The translations under genes and the position numbers were made by a program. DNA of 64,000 bases from the NCBI RefSeq assembly GCF_015223195.1, contig NZ_JADFUA010000006.1:1-64000 (forward strand), given 5' to 3'. This DNA comes from Chitinilyticum piscinae. GTDB taxonomy: Bacteria; Pseudomonadota; Gammaproteobacteria; Burkholderiales; Chitinibacteraceae. This document shows positions 25,986 to 34,533 of the stretch, in pieces; position 1 is the stretch's first letter, and every line of letters begins with the position of its first letter. A model generated the notes under the pieces. It was given only the letters and a program-made list of their open reading frames with translations. It was not told the DNA's origin and did no database searches.

Positions 25986-26384
25986 CTAGAGATAGCGCCG
26001 TAGTTCTTCCGGCGTGTCATCGTGGTCGCCATGCGGGTGGTGTTCCCAGACCTTGACGTAAACATCACGGGTTTTGATGTTGTGCTCGGGGATGTCGAGG
26101 TTGTCGCGCTGTACATCCTCGCAGTAGTGCGCGAGTGCCCGCCTGATCTTCTGCATGATGCTGCCGTCCAGATGGAAGCCGGCAGCCAGCAGGCCATTTT
26201 CCAGACTCTCCAGTGTGTGCTCGGTAATCTGGTAGCTGACGGTGATGCTGTGTTTTTCCGGATGAGCCTGAGCGATCACGCCCGGCAGTCGCCCTAGATA
26301 GCGGGCGGCCTGAACGGCCTGATCGGTGGGCAGGTGATAGAACACGATTTCGCGCTGCTTGAGCAGTTCGCCAGACGGTTTCAT
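25986..26384 (-). CDS. small hypothetical protein with ferredoxin-like repeats
   Basis: A 132-residue protein I do not recognise. Residues 10-65 (REIVFYHLPTDQAVQAARYLGRLPGVIAQAHPEKHSITVSY) have the beta-alpha-beta spacing of a heavy-metal-associated or similar ferredoxin-like fold, but without a CxxC motif. The C-terminal tail is His/Asp-rich (HHPHGDHDD) and could bind metal. GGAGG lies upstream of the start at 26384; an earlier in-frame ATG lacks support. The upstream region holds a perfect 7-bp inverted repeat at 26470-26490. Confidence 0.7.
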   Translation of the reverse strand: MKPSGELLKQREIVFYHLPTDQAVQAARYLGRLPGVIAQAHPEKHSITVSYQITEHTLESLENGLLAAGFHLDGSIMQKIRRALAHYCEDVQRDNLDIPEHNIKTRDVYVKVWEHHPHGDHDDTPEELRRYL

Positions 26385-26469
26385 GATGCCTCCTTGGTCG
26401 CAGCCCCTTGCGGCCTCTGACTCAATGTAGGCTTTGCCACCGGAAAAAGCACGCTGCAATGCAATAAGC

Positions 26470-26490
26470 CTTATCGTTTTTGCCGATAAG
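26470..26490. promoter_or_regulatory. perfect 7-bp inverted repeat upstream of the 25986 gene
   Basis: CTTATCG and CGATAAG flank a 7-base loop. It lies 86 bases before the start codon, between two divergent features, and could be an operator or a short hairpin. Confidence 0.35.
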
Positions 26491-26498
26491 CTGTCGCC

Positions 26499-26530
26499 GC
26501 AAAGCACAACGCCCCCGAAGGGGCGTTGTT
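26499..26530 (-). terminator. terminator of the gpmI-envC-ctpA unit
   Basis: CAACGCCCC and GGGGCGTTG form a 9-bp stem with a 4-base loop (TTCG on the minus strand) 22 bases past the ctpA stop. The T tract is poor. Confidence 0.65.
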
Positions 26531-26549
26531 TGCTGCCTGATGGCAGAGA

Positions 26550-28037
26550 TCATTTTTTGATGGCGGGAGCCGAAGCGGCCTTCTGCATGAGCAGTTGTTG
26601 CACCTTCAGTACGCTGATGGCCTGTTGCAGCTGGTAGTCGTTCTTCGAGGCCAGCTCGCGGGTGGCAATGAAGTCATCTTCGCTGGTTTCGCTGGCCTTC
26701 AGTCGCGGCTGTTTTGCTGGCGCTGGTGCCGGAGTTGCCGTGGCGGCCGGTTTGCTGCCATTTTTCTTGCCGGCTTCACTGTCGGTCGGGTTGTCCAGAT
26801 GGCCCGCGAGGTCGGCCTCGGTCAGGCGCCAGCCTGCGGCGTCATCACCCTTGCTGTTCAGCGTGGCTTCCTTGACCTCGATGTCCGGTGTGATCCCCTT
26901 GGCCTGAATCGAGCGGCCTGCCGGCGTGAAGTACTTGGCGGTGGTCAGCTTCAACGCGGTCTTGCTGTCGATCGGCAGGATGGTCTGTACCGAGCCCTTG
27001 CCAAAGGATTGCGTGCCGACAATTAGGGCGCGCTTGTGATCCTGCAGTGCGCCAGCGACGATTTCCGATGCCGAAGCCGAACCGCCGTTGATCAGTACGA
27101 CCAGCGGTACCGATTTCAGCTCTGGCGGCAGACCGGCCAGCTCATCCTTGCCGCCGCGGCTGTAGTAATCCTTGCTGGCGTAGAGCTTCATTTTGGCGTC
27201 CGGGGTGCGGCCGTCGGTGTAGACCACTAGGGCATCCTTGGGCAGGAAGGCCGCGGAGACGCCAACTGCGCCATTGAGCAGGCCGCCCGGGTCGTTGCGC
27301 AGATCCAGCACCAGCCCTTTCAGCGGAGCCTTGTTTTCCTTGTACAGATTGCTCAGTGCTTCACCGAGCATCTTGGTGGTGTGTTCCTGGAATTGGGTCA
27401 CCCGCACGTAGCCGATTCCCGGCTCGGCCAGCTTGGACTTCACCGAAACCACCTTGATGATGGCGCGCTTGAGGGTGAAGGTCAGCGGTTTGCTTTCGCC
27501 CTTGCGCATCACGGTCAGGGTGACCTGGGTACCCGGCTTGCCGCGCATCTTGCTCACGGCTTCATTCAGTGCCAGGCCCTGTACCTGGGTGTCGTCGATC
27601 TTGACGATGTAGTCGCCCGCTTTCACACCGGCACGGAAAGCCGGCGTGTCTTCGATCGGGCTGACCACGCGGACCAGACCGTCTTCCATGTTCACTTCCA
27701 GGCCGAGGCCGCCGAACTCACCCTGCGTGCTTTCCTGCAGATCCTTGAAGGCTTCGGCGTCGAGATAGCTGGAGTGGGGGTCAAGCCCGGAGACCATACC
27801 CTTGATCGCTTCGTTGATCAGCTTCTTGTCTTCGACCGGTTCGACATAGCTTTGCTTGATCAGGCCGAATACCGTGGAGAAGGCGCGCAGTTCGTCGACG
27901 GGCAGCGAAGTGCCGGTTTCCTTGTCCGCAATCGCGGTGAAGGACAGGCTCAGTACCGTGCCCAAGCCGGCGCCGGCCAGCAGCAGGGCAATCTTGCCGA
28001 AGCGGTTGCGGGAAGCAGGGGTAGTGCTAGATGGCAT
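26550..28037 (-). CDS. ctpA: C-terminal processing peptidase (S41 family, Ctp)
   Basis: A 495-residue periplasmic protease anchored by an N-terminal hydrophobic segment (about residues 17-38). Order: helical N-terminal region, PDZ domain (about 85-165, EFGGLGLEV..), and the S41 tail-specific protease core. The catalytic Ser is in GGSASASEI near residue 320 and the Lys in SFGKGSVQT about 25 residues on. A low-complexity Pro/Ala/Lys stretch and a C-terminal helix follow. The start at 28037 has AGGA seven bases upstream. It is third in gpmI-envC-ctpA; Ctp proteases and EnvC-type activators both act in cell-wall remodelling. Confidence 0.93.
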   Translation of the reverse strand: MPSSTTPASRNRFGKIALLLAGAGLGTVLSLSFTAIADKETGTSLPVDELRAFSTVFGLIKQSYVEPVEDKKLINEAIKGMVSGLDPHSSYLDAEAFKDLQESTQGEFGGLGLEVNMEDGLVRVVSPIEDTPAFRAGVKAGDYIVKIDDTQVQGLALNEAVSKMRGKPGTQVTLTVMRKGESKPLTFTLKRAIIKVVSVKSKLAEPGIGYVRVTQFQEHTTKMLGEALSNLYKENKAPLKGLVLDLRNDPGGLLNGAVGVSAAFLPKDALVVYTDGRTPDAKMKLYASKDYYSRGGKDELAGLPPELKSVPLVVLINGGSASASEIVAGALQDHKRALIVGTQSFGKGSVQTILPIDSKTALKLTTAKYFTPAGRSIQAKGITPDIEVKEATLNSKGDDAAGWRLTEADLAGHLDNPTDSEAGKKNGSKPAATATPAPAPAKQPRLKASETSEDDFIATRELASKNDYQLQQAISVLKVQQLLMQKAASAPAIKK

Positions 28038-28054
28038 CTGTTTTTCCTGAGGGA

Positions 28055-29353
28055 TCAACCAGCCCAGCTCATCGGGTCTAATGGCCGGCCATTTTGTCTG
28101 ATTTCGAAATATACACCCGTTTCGCCCATTCCACCGCTATTGCCGCTGGTGGCGATGGCATCGCCGGCGCTGACAGGGTCACCCACCTGCTTGAGCAGGC
28201 TTTCATTGGCACCATACAGGCTCATGTAGCCGCCACCATGGTCGACGATGATCAGGTTGCCAAAGCCGCGCAGCCATTCGGCAAACACGACCCGGCCGGT
28301 GGCCACGGCGTGGACCGGCACACCCCCCGCGGTCTGGATGAACACGCCTTTCCAGCTGCCACCTTCGCCGCGGCTGCTGCCAAAGCGCCCGGTGATGCTG
28401 CCCTTGGCCGGCAGACGTAGTTTGCCCTTGAGGGCCGCAAAGCGGGCGGCGGCCTGGCTGCTGTCGGGGAGTTCGTCGACTTGCTGCGGCTGCACGGCGG
28501 GGCGTGGCGGTACCGGTTTGCCGCTCTGGCGGGCTTTCTGCTCCGCCAGCGCCTGCTCGCGGGCACGTTTTTCTGCTTCCGCTTTCCGGCGGGCCGCTTC
28601 ACGAACCCGGTCGGCTTCCTGCTTTTTGAGCAGTGCATTGAGCCGGTCAACCAGTGCGGTCAGGCGCTTTTCATCGGCCTGCAGTTTCTCCAGCTGGTTG
28701 CGCTGGCTGTCGATGCGCTGCGAAAGCTGGCGCAGCAATGCCTGCTTGCGGGCTTGCTGCTCCAGTAGCGAGGTTTTCTGGAGGGCTTGTTCACGGGCCA
28801 GTTGCTGCAGAGCTTCGTTGCGCAGGCGGATTTCTTCTGCCAGCGCGTTGAGTTCGTCGAGCTGTTGTGCCAGACGCTCTGCCAGTTGCTGCTGTGCCAG
28901 GGAGAGGTAGCGCAGGTAGCCGAGATTGCGGCTGACCTGGTTGGGGTCCTGCTGGTCGAGCAGCAGGCGCCATGCTTCGACATTCCCGGCCTTGTAGCGG
29001 GTGCGCAGCAGCTCGGCCAGCCGCTGCCGGCTGCGGTCGATGCTTTGACGGGTGCGGCTGATGTCGCTATTGAGGCGGGCCAGCTCCTGTTCGCTCAGCT
29101 GGCGCTCGCTGGCCAGATTGCCCAGCACACGGTTGGCTTCGGAAATGGCGCTTTCGGATTCCTTGAGCGCATCGGCTGCTTCGGCACGATTGGCTTCCGT
29201 GCTGGCCAGTTCCTTGCGGATTTGTGTCATCTGGCCGCGCAGGTCTTTCAGCTCGTCCTGTCGGGCTGCCGTTTCCTGCTTGGTAACGGCAAACACCGCC
29301 GGGCTGCCAAGCAGCGCGGCGGTGCAGGAGAGTGCGAGAAAATGCAGGCGCAC
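28055..29353 (-). CDS. envC: EnvC-like murein hydrolase activator (LytM domain)
   Basis: A 432-residue periplasmic protein: signal peptide (about 1-22), a very long coiled coil (about 25-265), a Pro-rich hinge, and a C-terminal LytM/M23 domain (about 315-432). The M23 domain lacks a full set of zinc ligands (for example GVFIQTAGG where HxGxD is expected), as in EnvC, which activates amidases instead of cutting itself. The start is GTG at 29353, only three bases after the gpmI stop. Coupled translation with gpmI is likely. Confidence 0.92.
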   Translation of the reverse strand: MRLHFLALSCTAALLGSPAVFAVTKQETAARQDELKDLRGQMTQIRKELASTEANRAEAADALKESESAISEANRVLGNLASERQLSEQELARLNSDISRTRQSIDRSRQRLAELLRTRYKAGNVEAWRLLLDQQDPNQVSRNLGYLRYLSLAQQQLAERLAQQLDELNALAEEIRLRNEALQQLAREQALQKTSLLEQQARKQALLRQLSQRIDSQRNQLEKLQADEKRLTALVDRLNALLKKQEADRVREAARRKAEAEKRAREQALAEQKARQSGKPVPPRPAVQPQQVDELPDSSQAAARFAALKGKLRLPAKGSITGRFGSSRGEGGSWKGVFIQTAGGVPVHAVATGRVVFAEWLRGFGNLIIVDHGGGYMSLYGANESLLKQVGDPVSAGDAIATSGNSGGMGETGVYFEIRQNGRPLDPMSWAG

Positions 29354-29356
29354 GTC

Positions 29357-30889
29357 TTACAGGAAGTGAATCAGCGAACGGCCGTTCATTTCTTCAGGTT
29401 GGGGCAGGCCCATCATGGCCAGCAGCGACGGGGCGATGTCCTTCAATGCGCCGCCCGGAGCCAGGCGGGCAGGGCGGCCGACGTAGCAGAACGGCACCAG
29501 ATCGGTGGTGTGCTGGGTGTGTGCCTGGCCAGAGCTCGGGTCGTACATCATTTCGCAGTTGCCGTGGTCAGCGGTAATCAGCACTTCACCACCGGCGGCC
29601 AGCATGGCATCCACGACGCGGCCGACGCAGGAGTCCAGCGTTTCGACAGCCTTGATGGCCGCCGGCAGGATGCCGGTGTGGCCAACCATGTCGCCATTGG
29701 CGAAATTGCAGAAGATGGCGTCGTACTGCTTGCTCTGGATCGCTTCGATCAGCTTGTCGGCTACTTCGTTGGCGGACATTTCCGGCTGCAGGTCATAGGT
29801 GGCGACCTTGGGACTGGGCACCAGTACACGGTCTTCGCCCGGGAATTCCTTTTCTTCGCCACCGGAGAAGAAGTAGGTCACGTGCGGGTACTTTTCGGTT
29901 TCGGCAATACGCATCTGCTTGAGGCCCAGATTGCCGAGGTATTCGCCGATGCTGTTCTTCACCTTGGCCTTGGTGTAGGCCACCGGATGGTTGTAGGCCG
30001 AGCCGTAATCGGTGGCAGTACAGAAGTAGCTGAAGGCCACGCGGCGCTGGGCATGCTCGAAATCGCTGAAGCTGGCATCGGTCAGTGCTGTGGTGATCTG
30101 GCGGGCGCGGTCGGCGCGGAAGTTCATGAAGATTACGGCATCGCCGTCTTCCATGCGCACCGGTTCACCCACAACGGTAGCGGAAACGAACTCGTCGTTT
30201 TCGTCACGCTCGTAGGCGGCCTTCAGGCCGTCAATTGCCGTGGCGGCGCTATACAGGCCAACGCCGTCGACAATCAGGCGGTAGGCCGGTTCGACGCGCT
30301 CCCAGCGCTTGTCGCGATCCATCACCCAGTAGCGGCCAACGATGCCGGCGATCTTGGCGTTATTGGCATCACAAACTGCCTGCAGGCGGTTCAGATAGAG
30401 TTCGGCACTGCGCGGCGGGGTGTCGCGGCCGTCCAGGAAGGCGTGCACGATGATGTTCTTCACGCCGGCGGCGGCGGCGGCTTCGATCATGCCGTGGATG
30501 TGGTTTTCGTGGCTGTGGACGCCGCCGTCTGACATCAGGCCCATGATGTGGAGTGCCTTGCCGTTGGCCAGTACGGTGTCAACCGCGGCCTTCAGGACCG
30601 CGTTCTGCCCCAGGGTCTTGTCGGCGACATCGCAGTCGATGCGGCTGATGTCCTGCTGTACGATCCGGCCGGCGCCAATGTTCAGGTGGCCCACTTCGGA
30701 GTTGCCGAACTGGCCTGCCGGCAGGCCGACATGCTGCTCGGAGGCGTTGATGGTGGTGAGCGGGTACTGGCTGAACAGGCGGTCGAAATGGTGCTTGCGG
30801 GCGAGCAGAATCGCGTTGTCGTCGCCGCCGGTGCGGTAACCGAAGCCGTCAAGAATCAGAAGCAGAACGGGAGTAACTTGCTGGGCCAT
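29357..30889 (-). CDS. gpmI: 2,3-bisphosphoglycerate-independent phosphoglycerate mutase
   Basis: A 510-residue alkaline-phosphatase-superfamily enzyme interconverting 3- and 2-phosphoglycerate. The metal/nucleophile motifs are LILDGFGYR (residues 11-19), Ser64 in GNSEVGHLNIG, HSHENHIHGM with DGRDTPP, and the late NFANGDMVGHTG and TADHGNCE metal motifs. Length is typical. It is the promoter-proximal gene of gpmI-envC-ctpA, an order seen in other betaproteobacteria. Confidence 0.96.
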   Translation of the reverse strand: MAQQVTPVLLLILDGFGYRTGGDDNAILLARKHHFDRLFSQYPLTTINASEQHVGLPAGQFGNSEVGHLNIGAGRIVQQDISRIDCDVADKTLGQNAVLKAAVDTVLANGKALHIMGLMSDGGVHSHENHIHGMIEAAAAAGVKNIIVHAFLDGRDTPPRSAELYLNRLQAVCDANNAKIAGIVGRYWVMDRDKRWERVEPAYRLIVDGVGLYSAATAIDGLKAAYERDENDEFVSATVVGEPVRMEDGDAVIFMNFRADRARQITTALTDASFSDFEHAQRRVAFSYFCTATDYGSAYNHPVAYTKAKVKNSIGEYLGNLGLKQMRIAETEKYPHVTYFFSGGEEKEFPGEDRVLVPSPKVATYDLQPEMSANEVADKLIEAIQSKQYDAIFCNFANGDMVGHTGILPAAIKAVETLDSCVGRVVDAMLAAGGEVLITADHGNCEMMYDPSSGQAHTQHTTDLVPFCYVGRPARLAPGGALKDIAPSLLAMMGLPQPEEMNGRSLIHFL

Positions 30890-30987
30890 TGATTTTTATC
30901 CGAAGTTGGGGCAAATAACTGACAACCGGTCGCGCCGCTGGCGCCGTAAGGTTGCGAGCCGATTTCAAACACGGGTAGTATTCTAGC

Positions 30988-31009
30988 GCATTGTCCGGAT
31001 TGACAATGC
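30988..31009. promoter_or_regulatory. perfect 8-6-8 inverted repeat over the gpmI/arsR-type divergent promoters
   Basis: GCATTGTC and GACAATGC flank 6 bases. It contains TTGACA on the plus strand (31000-31005) and TTGTCA on the minus strand, both -35-like; TAGAAT lies nearby on the minus strand. It is a plausible operator for the redox ArsR-type regulator encoded 97 bases downstream, or for another regulator. Confidence 0.5.
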
Positions 31010-31105
31010 GGTTTGCGCAGTATTGCTGATCTGGCTCAGACCTGAATTCGGCGGTGACTGGCTCTGCCCGTGCAGCCTGATGGACAAATTAGAAAGATAA
31101 ACACC

Positions 31106-31411
31106 ATGAACTCGCTGATTGATATCCAGGACGATGCGCTCATCGAACAGACCTCCCGCGCCATGAAGGCCATGTCGCACCCGCTGCGCCTGAAAATCGT
31201 CTGCGTGCTGGGCGACAAGGAAGTCAGTGTGCAGGATATTGTCGAACAGGTTGGCACCACCCAGTCCAATATCTCCCAGCATCTGGCGCTGATGCGCGAG
31301 AAGGGCGTACTGCGCACCCGCAAGGACGCCAATCGTGTCTACTACCGTGTTGGTGATCTGCGTACGCTGGAAGTGATCGGCATGCTGCGCGACGTCTTCT
31401 GCGGCTTCTAG
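31106..31411 (+). CDS. ArsR-family transcriptional regulator, probable thiol-redox (BigR/SqrR-like) type
   Basis: A 101-residue winged-helix regulator. The recognition helix region is VGTTQSNISQHLALMREKGVL followed by the wing RKDANRVYYRV. It lacks the CxCxxC metal site of ArsR/SmtB. Its only two cysteines, Cys33 in LKIVCVLGD and Cys99 in RDVFCGF, fall where BigR, SqrR and YgaV carry the pair that forms a persulfide- or disulfide-sensing bridge. That supports a sulfur or redox sensor rather than a metal sensor. It is divergent from gpmI and converges with the TlpA/DsbD genes. The start at 31106 was preferred for family length. Confidence 0.82.
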   Translation: MNSLIDIQDDALIEQTSRAMKAMSHPLRLKIVCVLGDKEVSVQDIVEQVGTTQSNISQHLALMREKGVLRTRKDANRVYYRVGDLRTLEVIGMLRDVFCGF

Positions 31412-31458
31412 ATTTATCGGCCAGGCGCTTGCGCCGCATGGCCCGAGTTTTGCTGCCC

Positions 31459-31947
31459 TTATTTCCCGAGCGCCTTGTCCAGCTCCGGTGCCAGCGCTGC
31501 AGCGCTGACCGGCCCCTGCTGGCTGAACAGGAGTCGGCCCTCGCCGTCATACAATGCCGTGTAGGGTATACCTTTGCTTGTATTCCCCTGGGAATGCATG
31601 ATTTTGCCGATTTCAAGGCTATCCCCTGTGATTACCGGGTAGTTCAGCGGAATCCGTTGCATGAAAGTGCGGATGGCGGCGGGCTGATCCAGTGCAACCC
31701 CGACGAACTGGATCTGCTGGCCATAGCGCTGATGCAAGCGGTTGAGTGCTGGGATTTCCTCGCGACACGGGGCGCACCAGCTGGCCCAGTAGTTAACAAG
31801 CAGCGGGCGTGCCGGGAGCTGGCGCGCCAATGGCTGTCCAGACAGGGTTCTGGCGCCCGCCTGCTGCAATTCCGCCAGCGGATCCTGCGTGCGGCTGCAG
31901 GCCGCCAGCAGGATGGTTGCCAGCACGGGGATCAGTGCATGTTTCAT
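31459..31947 (-). CDS. TlpA/ResA-like thioredoxin-fold lipoprotein
   Basis: A 162-residue periplasmic thiol oxidoreductase. It has a lipoprotein signal with lipobox LAAC (Cys17) and the active site WCAPC in NYWASWCAPCREE, then the thioredoxin-fold cis-Pro in KGIPYTALYD. Such proteins receive electrons from DsbD to reduce apocytochrome c or other substrates. It overlaps dsbD by 4 bases (ATGA), which supports DsbD as its partner. Confidence 0.9.
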   Translation of the reverse strand: MKHALIPVLATILLAACSRTQDPLAELQQAGARTLSGQPLARQLPARPLLVNYWASWCAPCREEIPALNRLHQRYGQQIQFVGVALDQPAAIRTFMQRIPLNYPVITGDSLEIGKIMHSQGNTSKGIPYTALYDGEGRLLFSQQGPVSAAALAPELDKALGK

Positions 31948-33500
31948 GGCTCGGGAGTTCCGGGCAGGGCGGCGATAAACCCGTCGGGTGGCAGAAAGCC
32001 GATCAGGCGCTTGTCCTGTTGCTGACCATCCCGCGTGATGAATAGGATCGCCGGAGGCCCGAACAGGCCATAGCGCTGCAGCAGCTCGCGTGCAGCGGCA
32101 TCGTTGCCGGTAACGTCCACCCGCAGCAGTCGGTAGGGCTGCAGGGCCTGTTGAACTTGCGGGTCGGGGAAGGTGTTGCGCTCCATCTCGATGCAGCTGA
32201 TGCACCAGTCGGCATAGAAATCGATCAGAAGTGGCTGGCCCTTGGAGGCTGCGATTTCGCTGTCGAGCTGCTGTGGTGTCGTGACGGTGACAAAGCGCCC
32301 GGCGCTGGCCGTGCTGTGCGGTGCGGGCAGATAGCGCAGCCAGAGGGGTTGCGATACCCAGAGCGCCACGCCCAGCAGAATCACGCCAAAGACTTTGCGG
32401 ATGCCGTTCATCATGCGGCCGGACAGGCGTGGCAGGATAGTGCCGCCAAAAAAGCCGATCAGCAGCAGCGGCGCGCCCATGCCCAGAGCGAGGCTGTACA
32501 GGCTCAGCCCCCCTTGCAACAGGTTCCCGCTCTGCCCGATGTAGGCGAGGGCCGCTGCCAGTGGTGGCGCCATGCAGGGACCGACCAGTAGCGCCGAGAG
32601 TACCCCCATCAGAAATACCGAACCGAAGTGTCCTCCCGGAAGGCGCTGGCTGAGCGACTGAATGCGCGATTGCAGGCTGGAAGGCAGCTGCAGTTCGAAG
32701 GCGCCGAACATCGCCAGCGCCATCACGACAAAGAAGCCGGCGAACACGGCAATGACCCACGGCTGCTGGAAGGCCACGACCAGAAGCGTGCCACTGGCGG
32801 CGGCCAGCAGGCCGGCGGCTGTGTAGCTCAATGCCATGCCCTGTATGTAGCTGAATGTCAGTGCTGTGGCGCGCCAGCGGGATATACCCTGTTGACCGAG
32901 AATGATGGCAGAAATGATGGGGATGAGCGGGTAGAGGCAGGCGGTCAGCGATAGCCCGAGTCCTGCGAGGAAAAATAGCCCCAGTGTGAGCCAGAGTTCG
33001 TCACGGACAAACGTGCTCTCGGTGGCGCTGCCCGCTGGGCGTGCCCCCAGCAGTCGGCCGAGTTTGCTGCCATCGCTGCCATCCAGTGTCAGGGTGGCGC
33101 TTTGCGGCGGGTAGCAGACTCCGGCATCGGCGCAGCCCTGGAAATTCACCGTGATCCGGTCTTGCGGTGTCAGGCTGGCAGGGCTGCTGGCCGTCAGTGC
33201 CAGCTGATGACTGTAGGTGGTGGTGCGGCCAAAGTAGGGGTCGTCCTTGACCTTGCCGGGCGGAAACTCGGCAGCAAGGGTTTGGCCATTGTGCTGGATG
33301 CTGATGCGGTCGCGATACAGGTAATACCCGTCCGCTATCTGCCATTGCACGGTGATGTGCCGGGCATCGATAAGCCGGGCGCTGGGAATGAAGGCTTCTT
33401 CGGGTGGAAGCAGGTTGCTGCCGCTCGTGCTGGCGTACGCGCCGGCAGCGAGCAGCAGCATCAGCAGCGCGCTGCGGCAGAATAGAATCAGGGTTTGCAT
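31944..33500 (-). CDS. dsbD: thiol:disulfide interchange protein DsbD
   Basis: A 518-residue DsbD: signal peptide (about 1-23), nDsbD immunoglobulin-like domain with the paired Cys in QGCADAGVCYPP, an eight-helix membrane domain with the two redox Cys in SLTACLYPLIPI and LVGPCMAPPLAA, and a C-terminal thioredoxin domain with WCISC (YADWCISCIEME). The middle residues differ from the usual WCVAC. It carries electrons from cytoplasmic thioredoxin to periplasmic acceptors such as the co-encoded TlpA-like lipoprotein. It overlaps cutA by 13 bases. Confidence 0.94.
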   Translation of the reverse strand: MQTLILFCRSALLMLLLAAGAYASTSGSNLLPPEEAFIPSARLIDARHITVQWQIADGYYLYRDRISIQHNGQTLAAEFPPGKVKDDPYFGRTTTYSHQLALTASSPASLTPQDRITVNFQGCADAGVCYPPQSATLTLDGSDGSKLGRLLGARPAGSATESTFVRDELWLTLGLFFLAGLGLSLTACLYPLIPIISAIILGQQGISRWRATALTFSYIQGMALSYTAAGLLAAASGTLLVVAFQQPWVIAVFAGFFVVMALAMFGAFELQLPSSLQSRIQSLSQRLPGGHFGSVFLMGVLSALLVGPCMAPPLAAALAYIGQSGNLLQGGLSLYSLALGMGAPLLLIGFFGGTILPRLSGRMMNGIRKVFGVILLGVALWVSQPLWLRYLPAPHSTASAGRFVTVTTPQQLDSEIAASKGQPLLIDFYADWCISCIEMERNTFPDPQVQQALQPYRLLRVDVTGNDAAARELLQRYGLFGPPAILFITRDGQQQDKRLIGFLPPDGFIAALPGTPEP

Positions 33501-33814
33501 GTATGAACCCAGTCCAGATAAGCGGGTAGGCCCGCACTCAGGGGGATGGCAATGATTTCGGGCACTTCGTAAGGGTGCAGTTCGTGCAGGCGGGCTTGCA
33601 GCTCCGGGTAGCGCGCCGCAGTGGTTTTGATCAGGAGCGGTATTTCCCGGCTGCTTTCAATGGCATCCTGCCAGCGGTAGATGGACTCGCATGCGGGCAA
33701 CAGGTTCACGCAGGCGGCGAGATGTTCAGAAATTACCGTTTGCGCCAGTTGCTTCGCTAGCGTTTCATCGGGACAATTGCACAGCACCAGCCAGACTGTT
33801 TCAGGGGAATGCAT
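33488..33814 (-). CDS. cutA: CutA1 divalent-cation tolerance protein
   Basis: A 108-residue trimeric CutA with the family pattern VLCNCPDETLAKQLAQTVISEHLAACVNLLP, YRWQDAIESSREIPLLIKT and ELHPYEVPEIIAIPL. Length is typical. Its ATG at 33812-33814 overlaps by two bases the ATG of the divergent fxsA gene. The next codons downstream offer no better start. It precedes dsbD, as is often seen in betaproteobacteria. Confidence 0.94.
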   Translation of the reverse strand: MHSPETVWLVLCNCPDETLAKQLAQTVISEHLAACVNLLPACESIYRWQDAIESSREIPLLIKTTAARYPELQARLHELHPYEVPEIIAIPLSAGLPAYLDWVHTCKP

Positions 33815-34232
33815 GCCGTATCTGATCCTTTTTCTGTTGATTATTTATCCGGTGGCCGAAATCGCCCTGATGTCGGCGGCTGTTGATGCCATTGGCTGGG
33901 GCTGGGTGCTGACCGGTATTGTCGGCTCGTTCGTACTGGGCGTCACCATGATCCGCCAGTATCGTCTGGCTTTTGCGCTGACGTTGATGAAAGATCTGCG
34001 CAGCGGTCAGGTCGGGCCGGGTACCCTGTTTGCACTCGCCCGCTATTATATTGCAGCCGTGCTGCTGATTCTGCCCGGGCTAGGTGGGGACGTGCTGGGG
34101 CTGTTGCTCTTGTTGCCCTGGCGCTGGAAAACCCCAGCTGCGCCGCAGCGCCCCGTACCGGATGATGTGCTCGAGGGTGAATACCGCGAAGTGCGTGATG
34201 GGCGTCAGTCGCTGGAAGACCGGCGCGACTGA
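33813..34232 (+). CDS. fxsA: FxsA family membrane protein
   Basis: A 139-residue inner-membrane protein of the FxsA family (in E. coli overproduction relieves exclusion of phage T7 by F). It has an N-terminal helix (MPYLILFLLIIYPVAEIALMS), a GxVLTGIVGSFVLGVTMIRQ helix, and a third hydrophobic block with LILPGLGGDVLGLLLLLP. AGGGGA lies upstream of the ATG, inside the cutA coding region. A polar tail of about 40 residues follows. Confidence 0.9.
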   Translation: MPYLILFLLIIYPVAEIALMSAAVDAIGWGWVLTGIVGSFVLGVTMIRQYRLAFALTLMKDLRSGQVGPGTLFALARYYIAAVLLILPGLGGDVLGLLLLLPWRWKTPAAPQRPVPDDVLEGEYREVRDGRQSLEDRRD

Positions 34233-34239
34233 GCCTTGC

Positions 34240-34533
34240 TTATGGGGTGAGAAGTGTCTGCGGGGCGATCTTGCTGCCGTGGATGGCAACGCGCTTCTGG
34301 CGCGAGCCCGCTCCACTGAGCAATTCGACCTGACGCAGGGGCACTGCGAAATGCTCGGCAAGCCAGGCCAGCAGGCTCTGGTTGGCCTTGCCGTCAACCG
34401 GGGGCGCGGCAAGGCGGATTTTCAGGGCCTCCCCATGCAGTCCGGCGACCGCGGTCTGTTTCGCGCCAGGCTGGATGTGTAGTTGCAATGTGATGCACTC
34501 CCCCTGCAGCCGGTACCAGTGAACCGTGCTCAT
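34240..34533 (-). CDS. yggU: DUF167 (YggU) family protein
   Basis: A 97-residue protein with the DUF167 pattern QLHIQPGAKQTAVAGLHGEALKIRLAAPPVDGKANQSLLAWLAEHF followed by VELLSGAGSRQKRVAI. Function is unknown for the family. Its start overlaps the yggT stop by one base (TGATG), so the two are likely coupled, in the common order yggS-proC-yggT-yggU. Confidence 0.92.
   Translation of the reverse strand: MSTVHWYRLQGECITLQLHIQPGAKQTAVAGLHGEALKIRLAAPPVDGKANQSLLAWLAEHFAVPLRQVELLSGAGSRQKRVAIHGSKIAPQTLLTP

Noticed and set aside
28787-30532. A 581-residue plus-strand frame across envC and gpmI
   Set aside because: It runs antisense through two clear genes and resembles no family; it arises from GC-rich codon bias.
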